The notes under the pieces are model-generated. The model saw only the letters and a program-made list of their open reading frames with translations. It searched no databases and was not told the origin of the DNA. Of a stretch of 64,000 bases of DNA, positions 16,797 to 25,777 are shown in pieces; the stretch's first letter is position 1; each line of letters starts with the position of its first letter. The translations under genes were made by a program, and so were the position numbers. Source of the DNA: Pectobacterium colocasium (GTDB taxonomy: Bacteria; Pseudomonadota; Gammaproteobacteria; Enterobacterales; Enterobacteriaceae); assembly GCF_020181655.1 (NCBI RefSeq), contig NZ_CP084032.1, positions 3,410,001-3,474,000 on the forward strand, written 5' to 3'.

Positions 16797-17645
16797 ATGA
16801 AAAAACACAGCGTTAAACGCCAGAATTTTATCAAACTCGGCCTGACCTACCTGCTGCTGACGATAGTCGCCATCATCATTATCTATCCACTGATCTGGAC
16901 GGTAGGCGCGTCGTTGAATCCCGGCAGCAGCCTGCTCAATACGTCAATCATCCCGGATAACTTCTCCTTCATTCACTATGAGGAGCTGTTTAACGGCCAG
17001 ATTGACTACGCCGCCTGGTACTGGAACTCGATGAAAATCAGTTTCCTGACCATGATTCTGACGCTCGTCAGCGTCAGTTTCACCGCGTATTCCTTCTCCC
17101 GTTTCCGCTTTCGCGGTCGCCAGAACGGGCTGATGCTGTTTCTGCTATTGCAGATGATCCCGCAGTTCTCGGCACTGATTGCCATCTTCGTGCTGGCGCA
17201 GATGTTAGGGCTGGTGAACAGTCATATTGCGCTGGTACTGGTTTACGTCGGCGGGATGATCCCGATGAATACCTATCTGATGAAAGGCTATCTGGATGCC
17301 ATTCCGAAAGATCTGGATGAGTCCGCACGGATGGACGGCGCAGGCAACTTCCGCATCTTTATTGAGATCATTATGCCGCTGTCCAAGCCGATCATCGCGG
17401 TGATTGCCCTGTTCTCATTTACCGGTCCGCTGGGCGACTTCATTCTCTCCAGCACCATTCTGCGTACGCCGGATCAGTACACGCTCCCCATCGGGCTGTA
17501 CAACCTGGTCGCACAGAAAATGGGGGCGAGCTACACCACCTACGCCGCGGGAGCCGTGCTGATCGCGGTGCCGGTCGCCATTCTTTATCTTTCCTTGCAA
17601 AAGTACTTTGTCTCCGGCCTGACCTCAGGCGGGACCAAAGGGTAA
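16797..17645 (+). CDS. ganG: ABC transporter permease, MalG type
   Basis: A 282-residue six-helix permease with the N-terminal anchor LGLTYLLLTIVAIIIIYPLI and the EAA loop ESARMDGAGNFRIFIEIIMP (residues about 175-194). It ends SGLTSGGTKG, a C-terminus typical of MalG-type subunits. Together with GanF it forms the translocation path for galacto-oligosaccharides. It sits between ganF and ganA in one transcription unit, with 34 bases to ganA. Confidence 0.94.
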   Translation: MKKHSVKRQNFIKLGLTYLLLTIVAIIIIYPLIWTVGASLNPGSSLLNTSIIPDNFSFIHYEELFNGQIDYAAWYWNSMKISFLTMILTLVSVSFTAYSFSRFRFRGRQNGLMLFLLLQMIPQFSALIAIFVLAQMLGLVNSHIALVLVYVGGMIPMNTYLMKGYLDAIPKDLDESARMDGAGNFRIFIEIIMPLSKPIIAVIALFSFTGPLGDFILSSTILRTPDQYTLPIGLYNLVAQKMGASYTTYAAGAVLIAVPVAILYLSLQKYFVSGLTSGGTKG

Positions 17646-17679
17646 TTATTCAACATCTGTACAACTCCAGGAACGTAAA

Positions 17680-18897
17680 ATGAAAATGAAAAAACGCGTA
17701 CTGATGGCTGCCATGCTCGCAACGGGCCTGCTGACCTTCTCCCTGCCGCAAGCCCTGTATGCTGCTGAGAATGTGACAATCAATAAATTGACGAACGTCC
17801 CTGCCGACTTCATTAAGGGCGCGGATATTTCCATGCTGAACGAGGTGGAAAAGCACGGCGGAAAATTTTATGACGAGCACGGCAAACAGAAAGACGCCAT
17901 GCTGATTCTGAAAGAGAACGGGATTAACTACATCCGACTGCGTATCTGGAACGATCCGAAAGATGCGGCGGGCAACGCCTACGGCGGCGGTAACAACGAT
18001 CTGGCGACCACGCTGGCGCTGGCTAAGCGCGCCAAAGCGAACGGTATGAAAGTGCTGCTGGATTTCCACTACAGCGATTTCTGGACCGATCCGGCTCACC
18101 AAAACAAGCCTAAAGCCTGGTCTGGCCTGAACATAACGCAGCTCACAACGGCCGTACATGACTACACCAAAGCCACCATTAGCGAATTCCAGAAAGCAGG
18201 CGTCATGCCGGATATGGTGCAGATCGGTAACGAACTAAACGGCGGGATGCTGTGGCCGGAAGGAAAAAGCTGGGGTCAGGGCGGTGGCGAATTCGATCGT
18301 CTCGCGGCACTGCTGAAAGCCGGTATTCAGGGCGTTAAGGACGTACAGGGCGCGAATAACGTTAAGATCATGCTGCATCTGGCAGAAGGCACCAAAAACG
18401 ACACCTTTATCTGGTGGTTCGATGAAATCGTCAAACGCAATGTGCCATTCGATGTCATCGGTGCCTCGTTCTACACCTACTGGAACGGCCCTATCAGCGC
18501 GTTGCAGTACAACATGAACGACGTCACCAAACGCTACAATAAAGACATCATCGTGGTGGAAGCCGCCTACGCCTATACGCTGGAAAACTGCGATAACGCG
18601 GAGAACAGCTTCCAGCAAAAAGAGCAGGATGCGGGTGGCTATCCGGCTTCCGTACAGGGTCAGGCCAACTACCTGCACGATCTGATGCAAAGCATCATCA
18701 ACGTCCCCAATCAACGCGGCAAAGGCATCTTCTATTGGGAGCCGATCTGGCTGCCGACTCCCGGCGCAACCTGGGCGACGAAAGCCGGTATGAAATACAA
18801 CAACGACGAATGGAAAGAAGGCAACGCGCGAGAAAATCAGGCGCTGTTCGACTGCAAAGGCAACGTCCTGCCTTCCATCAAAGCGTTTAAGCCGTAA
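17680..18897 (+). CDS. ganA: Periplasmic endo-beta-1,4-galactanase (GH53)
   Basis: A 405-residue glycoside hydrolase of family 53. The signal peptide (MKMKKRVLMAAMLATGLLTFSLPQALYA) is followed by a TIM-barrel enzyme. The acid/base Glu is near residue 185 in VQIGNELNGG and the nucleophile Glu near residue 294 in IIVVEAAYAY, both at canonical family positions. Other GH53 marks are GADISMLNEVE and YIRLRIWNDP. It cuts beta-1,4-galactan side chains of pectin into short oligomers for the GanEFGK importer. In Dickeya, mutants lacking GanA cannot grow on galactan. Confidence 0.96.
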   Translation: MKMKKRVLMAAMLATGLLTFSLPQALYAAENVTINKLTNVPADFIKGADISMLNEVEKHGGKFYDEHGKQKDAMLILKENGINYIRLRIWNDPKDAAGNAYGGGNNDLATTLALAKRAKANGMKVLLDFHYSDFWTDPAHQNKPKAWSGLNITQLTTAVHDYTKATISEFQKAGVMPDMVQIGNELNGGMLWPEGKSWGQGGGEFDRLAALLKAGIQGVKDVQGANNVKIMLHLAEGTKNDTFIWWFDEIVKRNVPFDVIGASFYTYWNGPISALQYNMNDVTKRYNKDIIVVEAAYAYTLENCDNAENSFQQKEQDAGGYPASVQGQANYLHDLMQSIINVPNQRGKGIFYWEPIWLPTPGATWATKAGMKYNNDEWKEGNARENQALFDCKGNVLPSIKAFKP

Positions 18898-18937
18898 ACC
18901 GAATTCAACACGTTGACAACCCGTTTAGGAGAGAACG

Positions 18938-20998
18938 ATGTTCAAATTCCCCCCGCTAAGCAGCAAAGTCCCTGTTCTGCTACACGGTGCTGACTATAAC
19001 CCTGACCAATGGCTGGATAACCCGGAAGTGCTGGAAAAAGACATTGAAATGATGAAGCAGACCCAGTGCAACGTCATGTCCGTGGGGATTTTCAGCTGGT
19101 CCGGGCTTGAACCGGAAGAAGGTCGCTACGAATTTGGCTGGCTGGACAGCATCCTCGACACGCTGTATGCCAACGGTATTTTCGTTTTTCTGGCCACGCC
19201 CAGCGGGGCGCGCCCTGCCTGGCTGTCGCAGAAATACCCCGACGTGCTGCGCGTAGGTAGCAACCGCGTACGGGCACTGCACGGCGGTCGCCACAATCAC
19301 TGCCTGAGCTCGCCGAACTATCGCGAAAAAGTGAAACAAATCAACACCCAGCTGGCAAAACGTTATTCACATCATCCTGCGGTGATCGGCTGGCATATTT
19401 CCAACGAATACGGCGGCGAATGCCACTGTGATACCTGCCGCAGTACCTTCCAGAACTGGCTAAAAGCCCGCTACGGCACGATAGACGCGCTGAATAAAGC
19501 GTGGTGGAGCAGCTTCTGGAGCCATACCTACACCGATTGGTCACAGCTAGAACCGCCGTCGCCCATTGGTGAAGTCTCCATTCACGGCCTGAATCTGGAC
19601 TGGAAACGCTTTAACACCTCACAGGTCAGCGATTTCTGTGCCGCAGAAATTGCCCCGCTCAAGGCCGAAAATCCGTCTCTGCCAACCACGACGAACTTCA
19701 TGGAATACTTCTATGATTACGACTACTGGCAGTTGGCGAAGGTAATCGACTTCATCTCCTGGGACAGCTATCCGCTGTGGCATAACGCGGAAGATGATTG
19801 CACGCTGGGTGCCTATACCGCGATGTATCACGACCTGATGCGTACGCTGAAAGGCGGGAAGCCTTTCTACCTGATGGAGTCAACGCCGAGCCTGACCAAC
19901 TGGCAGCCGATCAGCAAACTGAAAAAGCCGGGAATGCACATCCTGTCTTCGCTTCAGGCTGTCGCGCACGGGTCAGACTCCGTACAGTATTTCCAGTGGC
20001 GTAAGAGCCGCGGTTCCGTTGAGAAATTCCACGGTGCCGTCGTCGATCATGTCGGACATATCGACACCCGCGTCGGGCGTGAAGTACAGGAATTGGGTGA
20101 CATACTCAACAAACTCGCACCGGTGGCAGGCAGCCGGGTTGACGCCAAAGTCGCCATCATTTTCGACTGGGAAAGCCGCTGGGCGATGGACAACGCTCAA
20201 GGGCCGCGTAACGCGGGGTTGTTCTATGAAAAAACCGTCACCGAGCATTATCGTACGTTCTGGGAACAGGGCGTGGCGGTGGATATCATCAACGCCGATG
20301 TCGATCTCAGCGGCTATCAGCTTGTGATTGCACCGATGCTCTACATGGTACGCGATGGCTTTGCCGAACGCGTCGATGCATTCGTCAAACAGGGCGGCCG
20401 CTTCGTTACCACCTACTGGTCTGGCGTCGTCAACGAAACCGATCTGTGCCATCTGAACGGTTTCCCTGGGCCGCTTCGTCCTATCATGGGCATTTGGGCG
20501 GAAGAAATTGACGGGCTGTACGATCATGAAAGCAACAGCATCAGCGGCCTGAGCGGTAACGAGCAGCGTCTGGTCGGTCCGTATCAGGTCACGCACCTGT
20601 GCGAGCTGATTCACCTTGAGGGTGCGCGAGCGCTGGCGACCTATGACAGCGATTTCTATGCCGGGCGTCCCGCCGTTACAGTCAATGATTACGGCGAGGG
20701 TAAGGCCTATTACATCGCCTCACGCAACGACCTCGCCTTCCAGCGGGATTTCTTCACCACGCTGATACAGGCGCTGGATTTACCGCGTGCGCTGCCGACC
20801 GATCTGCCTTACGGGATTGTCGCCCATCGTCGCGATGACGGGGAAAGTGAATTTATCTTCGTACAGAACTACACGGCAACGCCGCAGCAGGTCACGCTGC
20901 CTGCCACCTACGAAGAAATGACCACCGGTAGCACGCTTTCAGGGTCTATCGACCTGTCAGGCTACGGCTGTCGGATCCTACGCCGCGCGTTGCAGTAA
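18938..20998 (+). CDS. ganB: Cytoplasmic beta-galactosidase / exogalactanase (GH42)
   Basis: A 686-residue GH42 beta-galactosidase with no signal peptide. The start of the barrel is LLHGADYNPDQW; the acid/base Glu is near residue 157 in ISNEYGGECHCDTCR, which also includes the Cys cluster that binds zinc in many GH42 enzymes, and the nucleophile Glu is near residue 314 in YLMESTPSLTNW. It releases galactose from imported galacto-oligosaccharides, which GalK and GalT then process. It starts 41 bases after ganA behind AGGAGA, in the same operon. Confidence 0.96.
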   Translation: MFKFPPLSSKVPVLLHGADYNPDQWLDNPEVLEKDIEMMKQTQCNVMSVGIFSWSGLEPEEGRYEFGWLDSILDTLYANGIFVFLATPSGARPAWLSQKYPDVLRVGSNRVRALHGGRHNHCLSSPNYREKVKQINTQLAKRYSHHPAVIGWHISNEYGGECHCDTCRSTFQNWLKARYGTIDALNKAWWSSFWSHTYTDWSQLEPPSPIGEVSIHGLNLDWKRFNTSQVSDFCAAEIAPLKAENPSLPTTTNFMEYFYDYDYWQLAKVIDFISWDSYPLWHNAEDDCTLGAYTAMYHDLMRTLKGGKPFYLMESTPSLTNWQPISKLKKPGMHILSSLQAVAHGSDSVQYFQWRKSRGSVEKFHGAVVDHVGHIDTRVGREVQELGDILNKLAPVAGSRVDAKVAIIFDWESRWAMDNAQGPRNAGLFYEKTVTEHYRTFWEQGVAVDIINADVDLSGYQLVIAPMLYMVRDGFAERVDAFVKQGGRFVTTYWSGVVNETDLCHLNGFPGPLRPIMGIWAEEIDGLYDHESNSISGLSGNEQRLVGPYQVTHLCELIHLEGARALATYDSDFYAGRPAVTVNDYGEGKAYYIASRNDLAFQRDFFTTLIQALDLPRALPTDLPYGIVAHRRDDGESEFIFVQNYTATPQQVTLPATYEEMTTGSTLSGSIDLSGYGCRILRRALQ

Positions 20999-21032
20999 AA
21001 ATACGCCTGCTTGCCGGTTAAGCACGGGCGGT

Positions 21033-21070
21033 CACGGTGATAGGTATTCCGACGAAACCTCATCACCGTG
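21033..21070 (+). terminator. Stem-loop between ganB and the EIIB-like gene
   Basis: CACGGTGAT-AGGT pairs with ACCT-C-ATCACCGTG, 13 bp with one bulge. It lacks a T tract, so it may attenuate transcription or stabilise the ganB mRNA instead of ending it. Confidence 0.5.
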
Positions 21071-21144
21071 TGTCGCCTAACAGTAATGTTACGTGAACCG
21101 CATTATCATACGCACGCTGATAAACAAACGAAGAGGTGACTACG

Positions 21145-21486
21145 ATGGGCAAGATTCACAATTTTCGGAAATTGTTCGCGTCAATGTTGGGTAAGCAAAT
21201 TACCGAGATTGAAATCGCTTCACCGCTAGACAAAGAAAACTTGCAGCAGTTGGTAACCGCCTTTGGCGGCAAAGAAAATATCGTCAGTCTGGATGCCTGC
21301 ATCACCCGCCTGCGCGTCGAGGTTCACAGCCTGCGGCTGGTTAACAGCGACAGTCTGCAAAAACTGGGCGCTATCGGCGTGATCATCGTCGGTCATCAGG
21401 TACAGGCTATTTTCGGCACACAGTCGGATAACCTGCGCCGCGAACTGGCCGCCTGGTTTGAGGATGATGGCGCAGAAGCGCGGTAG
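21145..21486 (+). CDS. Orphan PTS EIIB-like (glucose family) single-domain protein
   Basis: A 113-residue protein that looks like a free-standing IIB domain of the glucose/N-acetylglucosamine PTS family. The phosphorylatable Cys is in SLDACITRLRVEV, the conserved IIB-Glc signature, and LQKLGAIGVIIVGHQVQAIFG matches the following strand and helix. No IIC or IIA gene is nearby. The ATG at 21145 with AGAGG 8 bases upstream is preferred over a GTG at 21136. It follows ganB by 146 bases, beyond a stem-loop, so co-regulation with gan is possible. A regulatory or phosphate-relay role is inferred from the isolated domain only. Confidence 0.75.
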   Translation: MGKIHNFRKLFASMLGKQITEIEIASPLDKENLQQLVTAFGGKENIVSLDACITRLRVEVHSLRLVNSDSLQKLGAIGVIIVGHQVQAIFGTQSDNLRRELAAWFEDDGAEAR

Positions 21487-21533
21487 CGGTTTTAAACCTG
21501 CTTGGTCGCTGTTTCTATGCCACTATTGGGGCA

Positions 21534-21831
21534 GTTTCGTGCGCGATAATACCGTCATTTTCATGCTACCTCCTAGCACGCGCCCGACACGGGGCGGCTC
21601 AAACGCCACTCGCCCCGTGACCCCTAGGCTTTTGGCGGAAATTATGCCGCTACGCGGTCCCATCGGTATTCATGCCCGCTAATCGAGCCGCCAGTGACGC
21701 GTTCCAGACGCGGCACTGGCTTTCGCGGCGTCCATGCCGCTCACTCGGCGGTCAAGCCTACCGATGCATAATTTTTTACGCCGGATAACAACAAGGTCAT
21801 CATAAGTCACGACATTTGTGGCGCACGAAAC
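21534..21831 (-). repeat. Structured MITE-like repeat, copy D (full length, inverted)
   Basis: A 298-bp element bounded by perfect 11-bp inverted repeats, GTTTCGTGCGC (21534-21544) and GCGCACGAAAC (21821-21831). Read on the minus strand, the core aligns with copies A and C. Its stems, in plus coordinates, are 21588-21596/21611-21619, 21634-21637 plus 21639-21647/21766-21774 plus 21779-21782, 21661-21668/21759-21766, and 21690-21696/21714-21720 with 21698-21702/21708-21712. They pair perfectly or nearly so although the sequences differ from the other copies. No coding capacity is evident. It sits between the EIIB-like gene and the convergent aldo/keto reductase. Confidence 0.88.
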
Positions 21832-21873
21832 CATTTCCAAGCCTGCATAAAATGTGACGAAGAAAGCCGCTTC

Positions 21874-22839
21874 CTAATAACGACTCGCGCGATTCAGCAA
21901 CTCAATATCTTCTGCCGGCAGCACCAGTCGCGTGGCGCTCGCCAGTTCAGCTACCTGCTCCAGCGATGTCGCGCTGGCGATCGGGGCGGTAATACTCGGA
22001 CGTGCAATCAACCAGGCCAGCGCCACCTGCGACGGCGTCGTCTGGTGTGCATTCGCCACGCTATCCAATGCCTCCAAAATGGTGCGGCCGCGCTCGTTGA
22101 GGTATTTCTCTACCACGCCCTGTCCGCGCGCACTTTTCGAGGCATCCTTCGGCTGACGATACTTGCCAGACAAGAACCCACTCGCCAGCGAATAATAGTT
22201 AATGACCCCGATCCCTTGTTCGCGCACCAGCGGTTCCAGCGCGGCTTCATAGCCTTGTCGATCGTACAAGTTGTATTCCGGTTGCAGCGTTTCATAACGT
22301 GCCAGATGGTTGGCTTTACTAATTTTCAGCGCCTCAGCCAGACGTGTCGCGCTGTAGTTAGACGCGCCAATCGCGCGCACTTTTCCCTCTTTAATCAGCG
22401 CATCAAACGTGGCCAGCGTTTCTTCCAGTGGCGTATCTTTGTCGTCCGTGTGTGCCTGATAGAGATCGATATAGTCCGTTTGCAAACGCTGTAATGAAGC
22501 CTCGACCGCCTGACGAATATAGCGAGGAGACAGCCCTTTCTTGCCGTCCCCCAAGTCCATCCCCACCTTGGTCGCGATAATGACCTTGTCACGCTGGCCG
22601 CTTTTTTTCAGCCAGTTACCGATGATCGTTTCAGATTCCCCCCCCTGATTACCGGGTGCCCAGCGCGAATAAACATCGGCGGTATCAATAAAATTCAGCC
22701 GATGCGCCAGCAACGCATCCAGCAGACTGAATGATGTCGGCTGGTCAACCGTCCAGCCAAAGACATTACCGCCGAACGAGAAAGGTGGAACCACGATCCC
22801 AGAACGTCCAAGCTCACGTGTGGTATTTGATACTGACAT
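21874..22839 (-). CDS. Aldo/keto reductase
   Basis: A 321-residue AKR-family NADPH-dependent oxidoreductase. The catalytic tetrad is visible: Asp and Tyr in FIDTADVYSRW, Lys in VIIATKVG, and the histidine in DLYQAHTDD. The C-terminal NADPH pocket is present (IASATSLEQVAELASATRLVL). The ATG at 22839 is chosen because AAGGAG lies 7 bases upstream; a GTG two codons earlier is in frame. It resembles general-purpose reductases of the AKR11/12 groups; the natural carbonyl substrate cannot be deduced. It is monocistronic, facing repeat copy D. Confidence 0.9.
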   Translation of the reverse strand: MSVSNTTRELGRSGIVVPPFSFGGNVFGWTVDQPTSFSLLDALLAHRLNFIDTADVYSRWAPGNQGGESETIIGNWLKKSGQRDKVIIATKVGMDLGDGKKGLSPRYIRQAVEASLQRLQTDYIDLYQAHTDDKDTPLEETLATFDALIKEGKVRAIGASNYSATRLAEALKISKANHLARYETLQPEYNLYDRQGYEAALEPLVREQGIGVINYYSLASGFLSGKYRQPKDASKSARGQGVVEKYLNERGRTILEALDSVANAHQTTPSQVALAWLIARPSITAPIASATSLEQVAELASATRLVLPAEDIELLNRASRY

Positions 22840-23096
22840 AATCACTCTCCTTTTGAATCATGCAGAAAACATCATAAAAATACTCGCCAACCTGCAACCT
22901 AAAGCAGGGCAATGCCACTTTCCGTTTGGGATAAGAATAATGAATGACCAGAAAAGTGCGAATAACGAGACGTAGCATTTAGTTTAGATAAAATCCCAAG
23001 GTATAATTGTTTTTTTGCGTTCTTCCTCTCATTTTTAATGCACGCGTTACATAAAATGACGTGGAAAATTTGGCCTGCCTCATATTTGGAGCACAC

Positions 23097-24293
23097 ATGT
23101 CCCTGTCCCATATCGCGCAATTTATTCTGGCGCTGGTTGTTGTTACGGCGCTGGCGCTGCTTGTCTGCCGCGATCGTAAAAGCATTCGTATTCGTTTTAT
23201 TATTCAGCTACTCGTCATCGAAATTCTGCTTGCTTACTTCTTCCTGTACTCAAACATTGGGTTAGGTGTCGTCAAAGGATTCGCAGCGGTATTCGACAAA
23301 TTACTCGGATTTGCAGGCCAGGGGACGGACTTCGTATTCGGTGACATGGTGAATAGTGAGAAGAACCTGATTTCCTTCTTCTTCAAAGTGCTCTGCCCTA
23401 TCGTCTTCATTTCCGCGCTGATCGGTATCCTGCAACACATTAGAGTGCTGCCGATCATCATCCGCGCCATTGGTACGCTCCTGTCCAAAGTGAACGGCAT
23501 GGGTAAACTGGAATCCTTTAACGCCGTCAGTTCACTGATTCTCGGCCAGTCCGAAAACTTCATTGCCTATAAAGATATTCTGGGCAAGATGTCTGAAAAG
23601 CGCATGTACACCATGTCCGCAACTGCCATGTCGACCGTGTCGATGTCTATCGTCGGGGCGTACATGTCTATGCTGGATGCCAAATTCGTCGTTGCTGCGC
23701 TGATTCTGAACATGTTCAGTACCTTCATCGTGCTGTCGCTGATTAACCCCTACAAAGTCGGTGAAGAGCCGGAATTGCAGTTGGGTAATCTGCATGAAAA
23801 TCAGAGCTTCTTTGAAATGCTGGGCGAATACATTCTGGCGGGCTTTAAAGTCGCCGTTATCGTGGCAGCCATGCTGATCGGTTTCATCGCACTGATTGCC
23901 GCGGTCAACGCGATTTTCAGTGCCATTTTTGGCATCAGCTTCCAGGAAGTCCTCGGATACGCGTTCTACCCGTTTGCCTGGATCATGGGTATCCCCTCTA
24001 ATGAAGCCCTGCAGGTGGGTAGCATCATGGCGACCAAACTGGTTTCTAACGAGTTTGTTGCGATGCTGGAACTGCAAAAAGTGGCAGGCGAACTGTCTCC
24101 ACGCAGCGTGGGCATTCTGTCCGTGTTCCTGGTCTCCTTCGCCAACTTCTCGTCCATCGGGATTATTGCTGGCGCGATTAAAGGCCTGAACGAGCAACAG
24201 GGCAACGTGGTTTCCCGTTTCGGTCTGAAACTGGTTTACGGTTCCACGCTGGTGAGCATCCTTTCCGCCGCTATCGCCGGTCTGGTGCTGTAA
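23097..24293 (+). CDS. nupC: Concentrative nucleoside transporter NupC
   Basis: A 398-residue proton-nucleoside symporter of the CNT family. The sequence follows E. coli NupC closely, including [44 protein letters not shown] and the C-terminal [25 protein letters not shown], which carries nucleoside-binding residues. The ATG at 23097 has GGAG upstream; an earlier in-frame start at 23061 adds a non-conserved stretch. It is monocistronic, with a strong terminator downstream. CytR/CRP control is known for E. coli nupC, but I do not see a convincing site here. Confidence 0.96.
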   Translation: MSLSHIAQFILALVVVTALALLVCRDRKSIRIRFIIQLLVIEILLAYFFLYSNIGLGVVKGFAAVFDKLLGFAGQGTDFVFGDMVNSEKNLISFFFKVLCPIVFISALIGILQHIRVLPIIIRAIGTLLSKVNGMGKLESFNAVSSLILGQSENFIAYKDILGKMSEKRMYTMSATAMSTVSMSIVGAYMSMLDAKFVVAALILNMFSTFIVLSLINPYKVGEEPELQLGNLHENQSFFEMLGEYILAGFKVAVIVAAMLIGFIALIAAVNAIFSAIFGISFQEVLGYAFYPFAWIMGIPSNEALQVGSIMATKLVSNEFVAMLELQKVAGELSPRSVGILSVFLVSFANFSSIGIIAGAIKGLNEQQGNVVSRFGLKLVYGSTLVSILSAAIAGLVL

Positions 24294-24326
24294 CCCTTCA
24301 TCGTGTTATAGAATTTTTATCTCTAT

Positions 24327-24355
24327 CCGGCAGCCTCGCGCTGCCGGTTTTTTTT
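24327..24355 (+). terminator. Rho-independent terminator of nupC
   Basis: CCGGCAGC, loop CTCGC, GCTGCCGG, then eight T residues; 33 bases after the nupC stop. Confidence 0.93.
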
Positions 24356-24465
24356 CCCTACAAACCCTGACATATCTTCCATATTTCCTTCATTTTTGTC
24401 CGGCATCTCCTGTTTAAACTAGTAAAATAAGGCCATGGTCCCATAACCTGCTTGCTAAAGTGACA

Positions 24466-24501
24466 ACGCACGCACGTGCAGCTTGAAGTATGACGGGTAC
24501 A
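24466..24501. repeat. Single right arm of the small dispersed repeat, upstream of mdtA
   Basis: ACGCACGCACGTGCAGC and the following CTTGAAGTATGACGGGTA match the right arm of the element at 9189-9252 (TGCAGCTTGAAGTATG is identical). No left arm is found here. It lies about 40 bases before the mdtA start. Confidence 0.55.
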
Positions 24502-24541
24502 CCGTGCTTCCCGCGCAACCTGGAGAGAGTAATCCATCACT

Positions 24542-25777
24542 ATGAATGCCAAACGTATCCGAGGCCTGCTGGTACTTGCCGCCGTTATCGCTATTGCCGT
24601 GCTGATCTGGCGCCATTTTACCCAGACGTCGCCTGCCGCTTCTGGTGCAGGTGAACAGCATGCCGCCCGTACATCACATTCGGGAAATAGTACCAGTGGC
24701 GGTGGACGCCGCGCCGCTATGCGCACGCTGGCCCCAGTGCAGGCGGCGATGACGCAATCCGCTTCCGTGCCCTATTATCTGTCCGGCTTAGGCACCGTGA
24801 CAGCGGCCAGCACCGTGACGCTGCGCAGCAGGGTGAACGGTCAACTGATGGCGCTCCACTTTCAGGAAGGGCAACAGGTTAAGGCTGGTGACCTGCTGGC
24901 AGAAATCGATCCTCGTCCTTTTCAGGTTGAACTGACGCAAGCACAAGGGCAGTTGGCAAAAGATCGGGCCGTGCTGGCTAATGCTCAACAGGATTTGGCA
25001 CGCTACCAGCAACTGGTGAAAACCAATCTGATCTCCCGTCAGGAGCTGGATGCCCAGACCGCCGCCGTTCGTCAGGCGGAAGGCACGCTAAAAGCCGATG
25101 AAGGTGCCGTCGCCAGCGCACAGCTCCAGTTGGATTACAGCAAGATCACTGCGCCTATCAGCGGTCGGATCGGCTTAAAGCAGGTCGATGTCGGGAATTA
25201 TATCACCAGCAGCGACACCAATGGCCTTGTCGTGATCACACAGACCTACCCGATTGATGTCGTCTTTACCGTACCGGAAGCGGAAATTTCCACCATTCTG
25301 AGCGCGCAGAAATCAGGCCAGCCGCCCGTGGTAGAAGCCTGGGATCGCGCCAATCAAACGAAACTCTCGCAGGGCATCCTGCTGAGCATGGACAACCAAA
25401 TCGACGCCACCACGGGCACGATCAAACTCAAGGCGCGTTTTGACAATCTGGACGATGCTCTGTTCCCGAACCAGTTCGTGAATATCCGCATGAAGGTCGA
25501 TACGCTGAAAAACGCCGTCGTCGCCCCTTCCGCCGCCGTGCAAATGGGGAATGAAGGCCGTTTCGTCTGGATTCTGAATGATAAAAACGAAGTCAGTAAG
25601 CGTCAGGTTACCACCAGTATTCAGTACGGCCAGTTGGTTGTGGTGACGGCCGGATTAGACGCCGATGTGAAAGTTGTCACTGACGGTATCGACCGCCTGA
25701 CCGAAGGGGCGAAAGTGGAAGTCGTGCCCTCAACGCTGACGGAGAAAACGCCTGCCATCACCGGGGAGAAATCCTGA
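24542..25777 (+). CDS. mdtA: Multidrug efflux periplasmic adaptor MdtA
   Basis: A 411-residue membrane-fusion protein. An N-terminal membrane anchor/signal ([19 protein letters not shown]) is followed by the lipoyl halves ([36 protein letters not shown] in part), the alpha-hairpin, and beta-barrel segments. It joins the MdtBC pump to TolC. It heads the mdtABC transcript and its TGA overlaps the mdtB ATG. In E. coli the operon is induced by BaeSR during envelope stress. I could not find a convincing BaeR box in the 250 bases upstream, which include a dispersed-repeat arm. Confidence 0.96.
   Translation: MNAKRIRGLLVLAAVIAIAVLIWRHFTQTSPAASGAGEQHAARTSHSGNSTSGGGRRAAMRTLAPVQAAMTQSASVPYYLSGLGTVTAASTVTLRSRVNGQLMALHFQEGQQVKAGDLLAEIDPRPFQVELTQAQGQLAKDRAVLANAQQDLARYQQLVKTNLISRQELDAQTAAVRQAEGTLKADEGAVASAQLQLDYSKITAPISGRIGLKQVDVGNYITSSDTNGLVVITQTYPIDVVFTVPEAEISTILSAQKSGQPPVVEAWDRANQTKLSQGILLSMDNQIDATTGTIKLKARFDNLDDALFPNQFVNIRMKVDTLKNAVVAPSAAVQMGNEGRFVWILNDKNEVSKRQVTTSIQYGQLVVVTAGLDADVKVVTDGIDRLTEGAKVEVVPSTLTEKTPAITGEKS

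Noticed and set aside
24356..24541. BaeR binding box before mdtA
   Set aside because: TTTTTGTCCGGCATC resembles the E. coli site only at its start; too weak to call.
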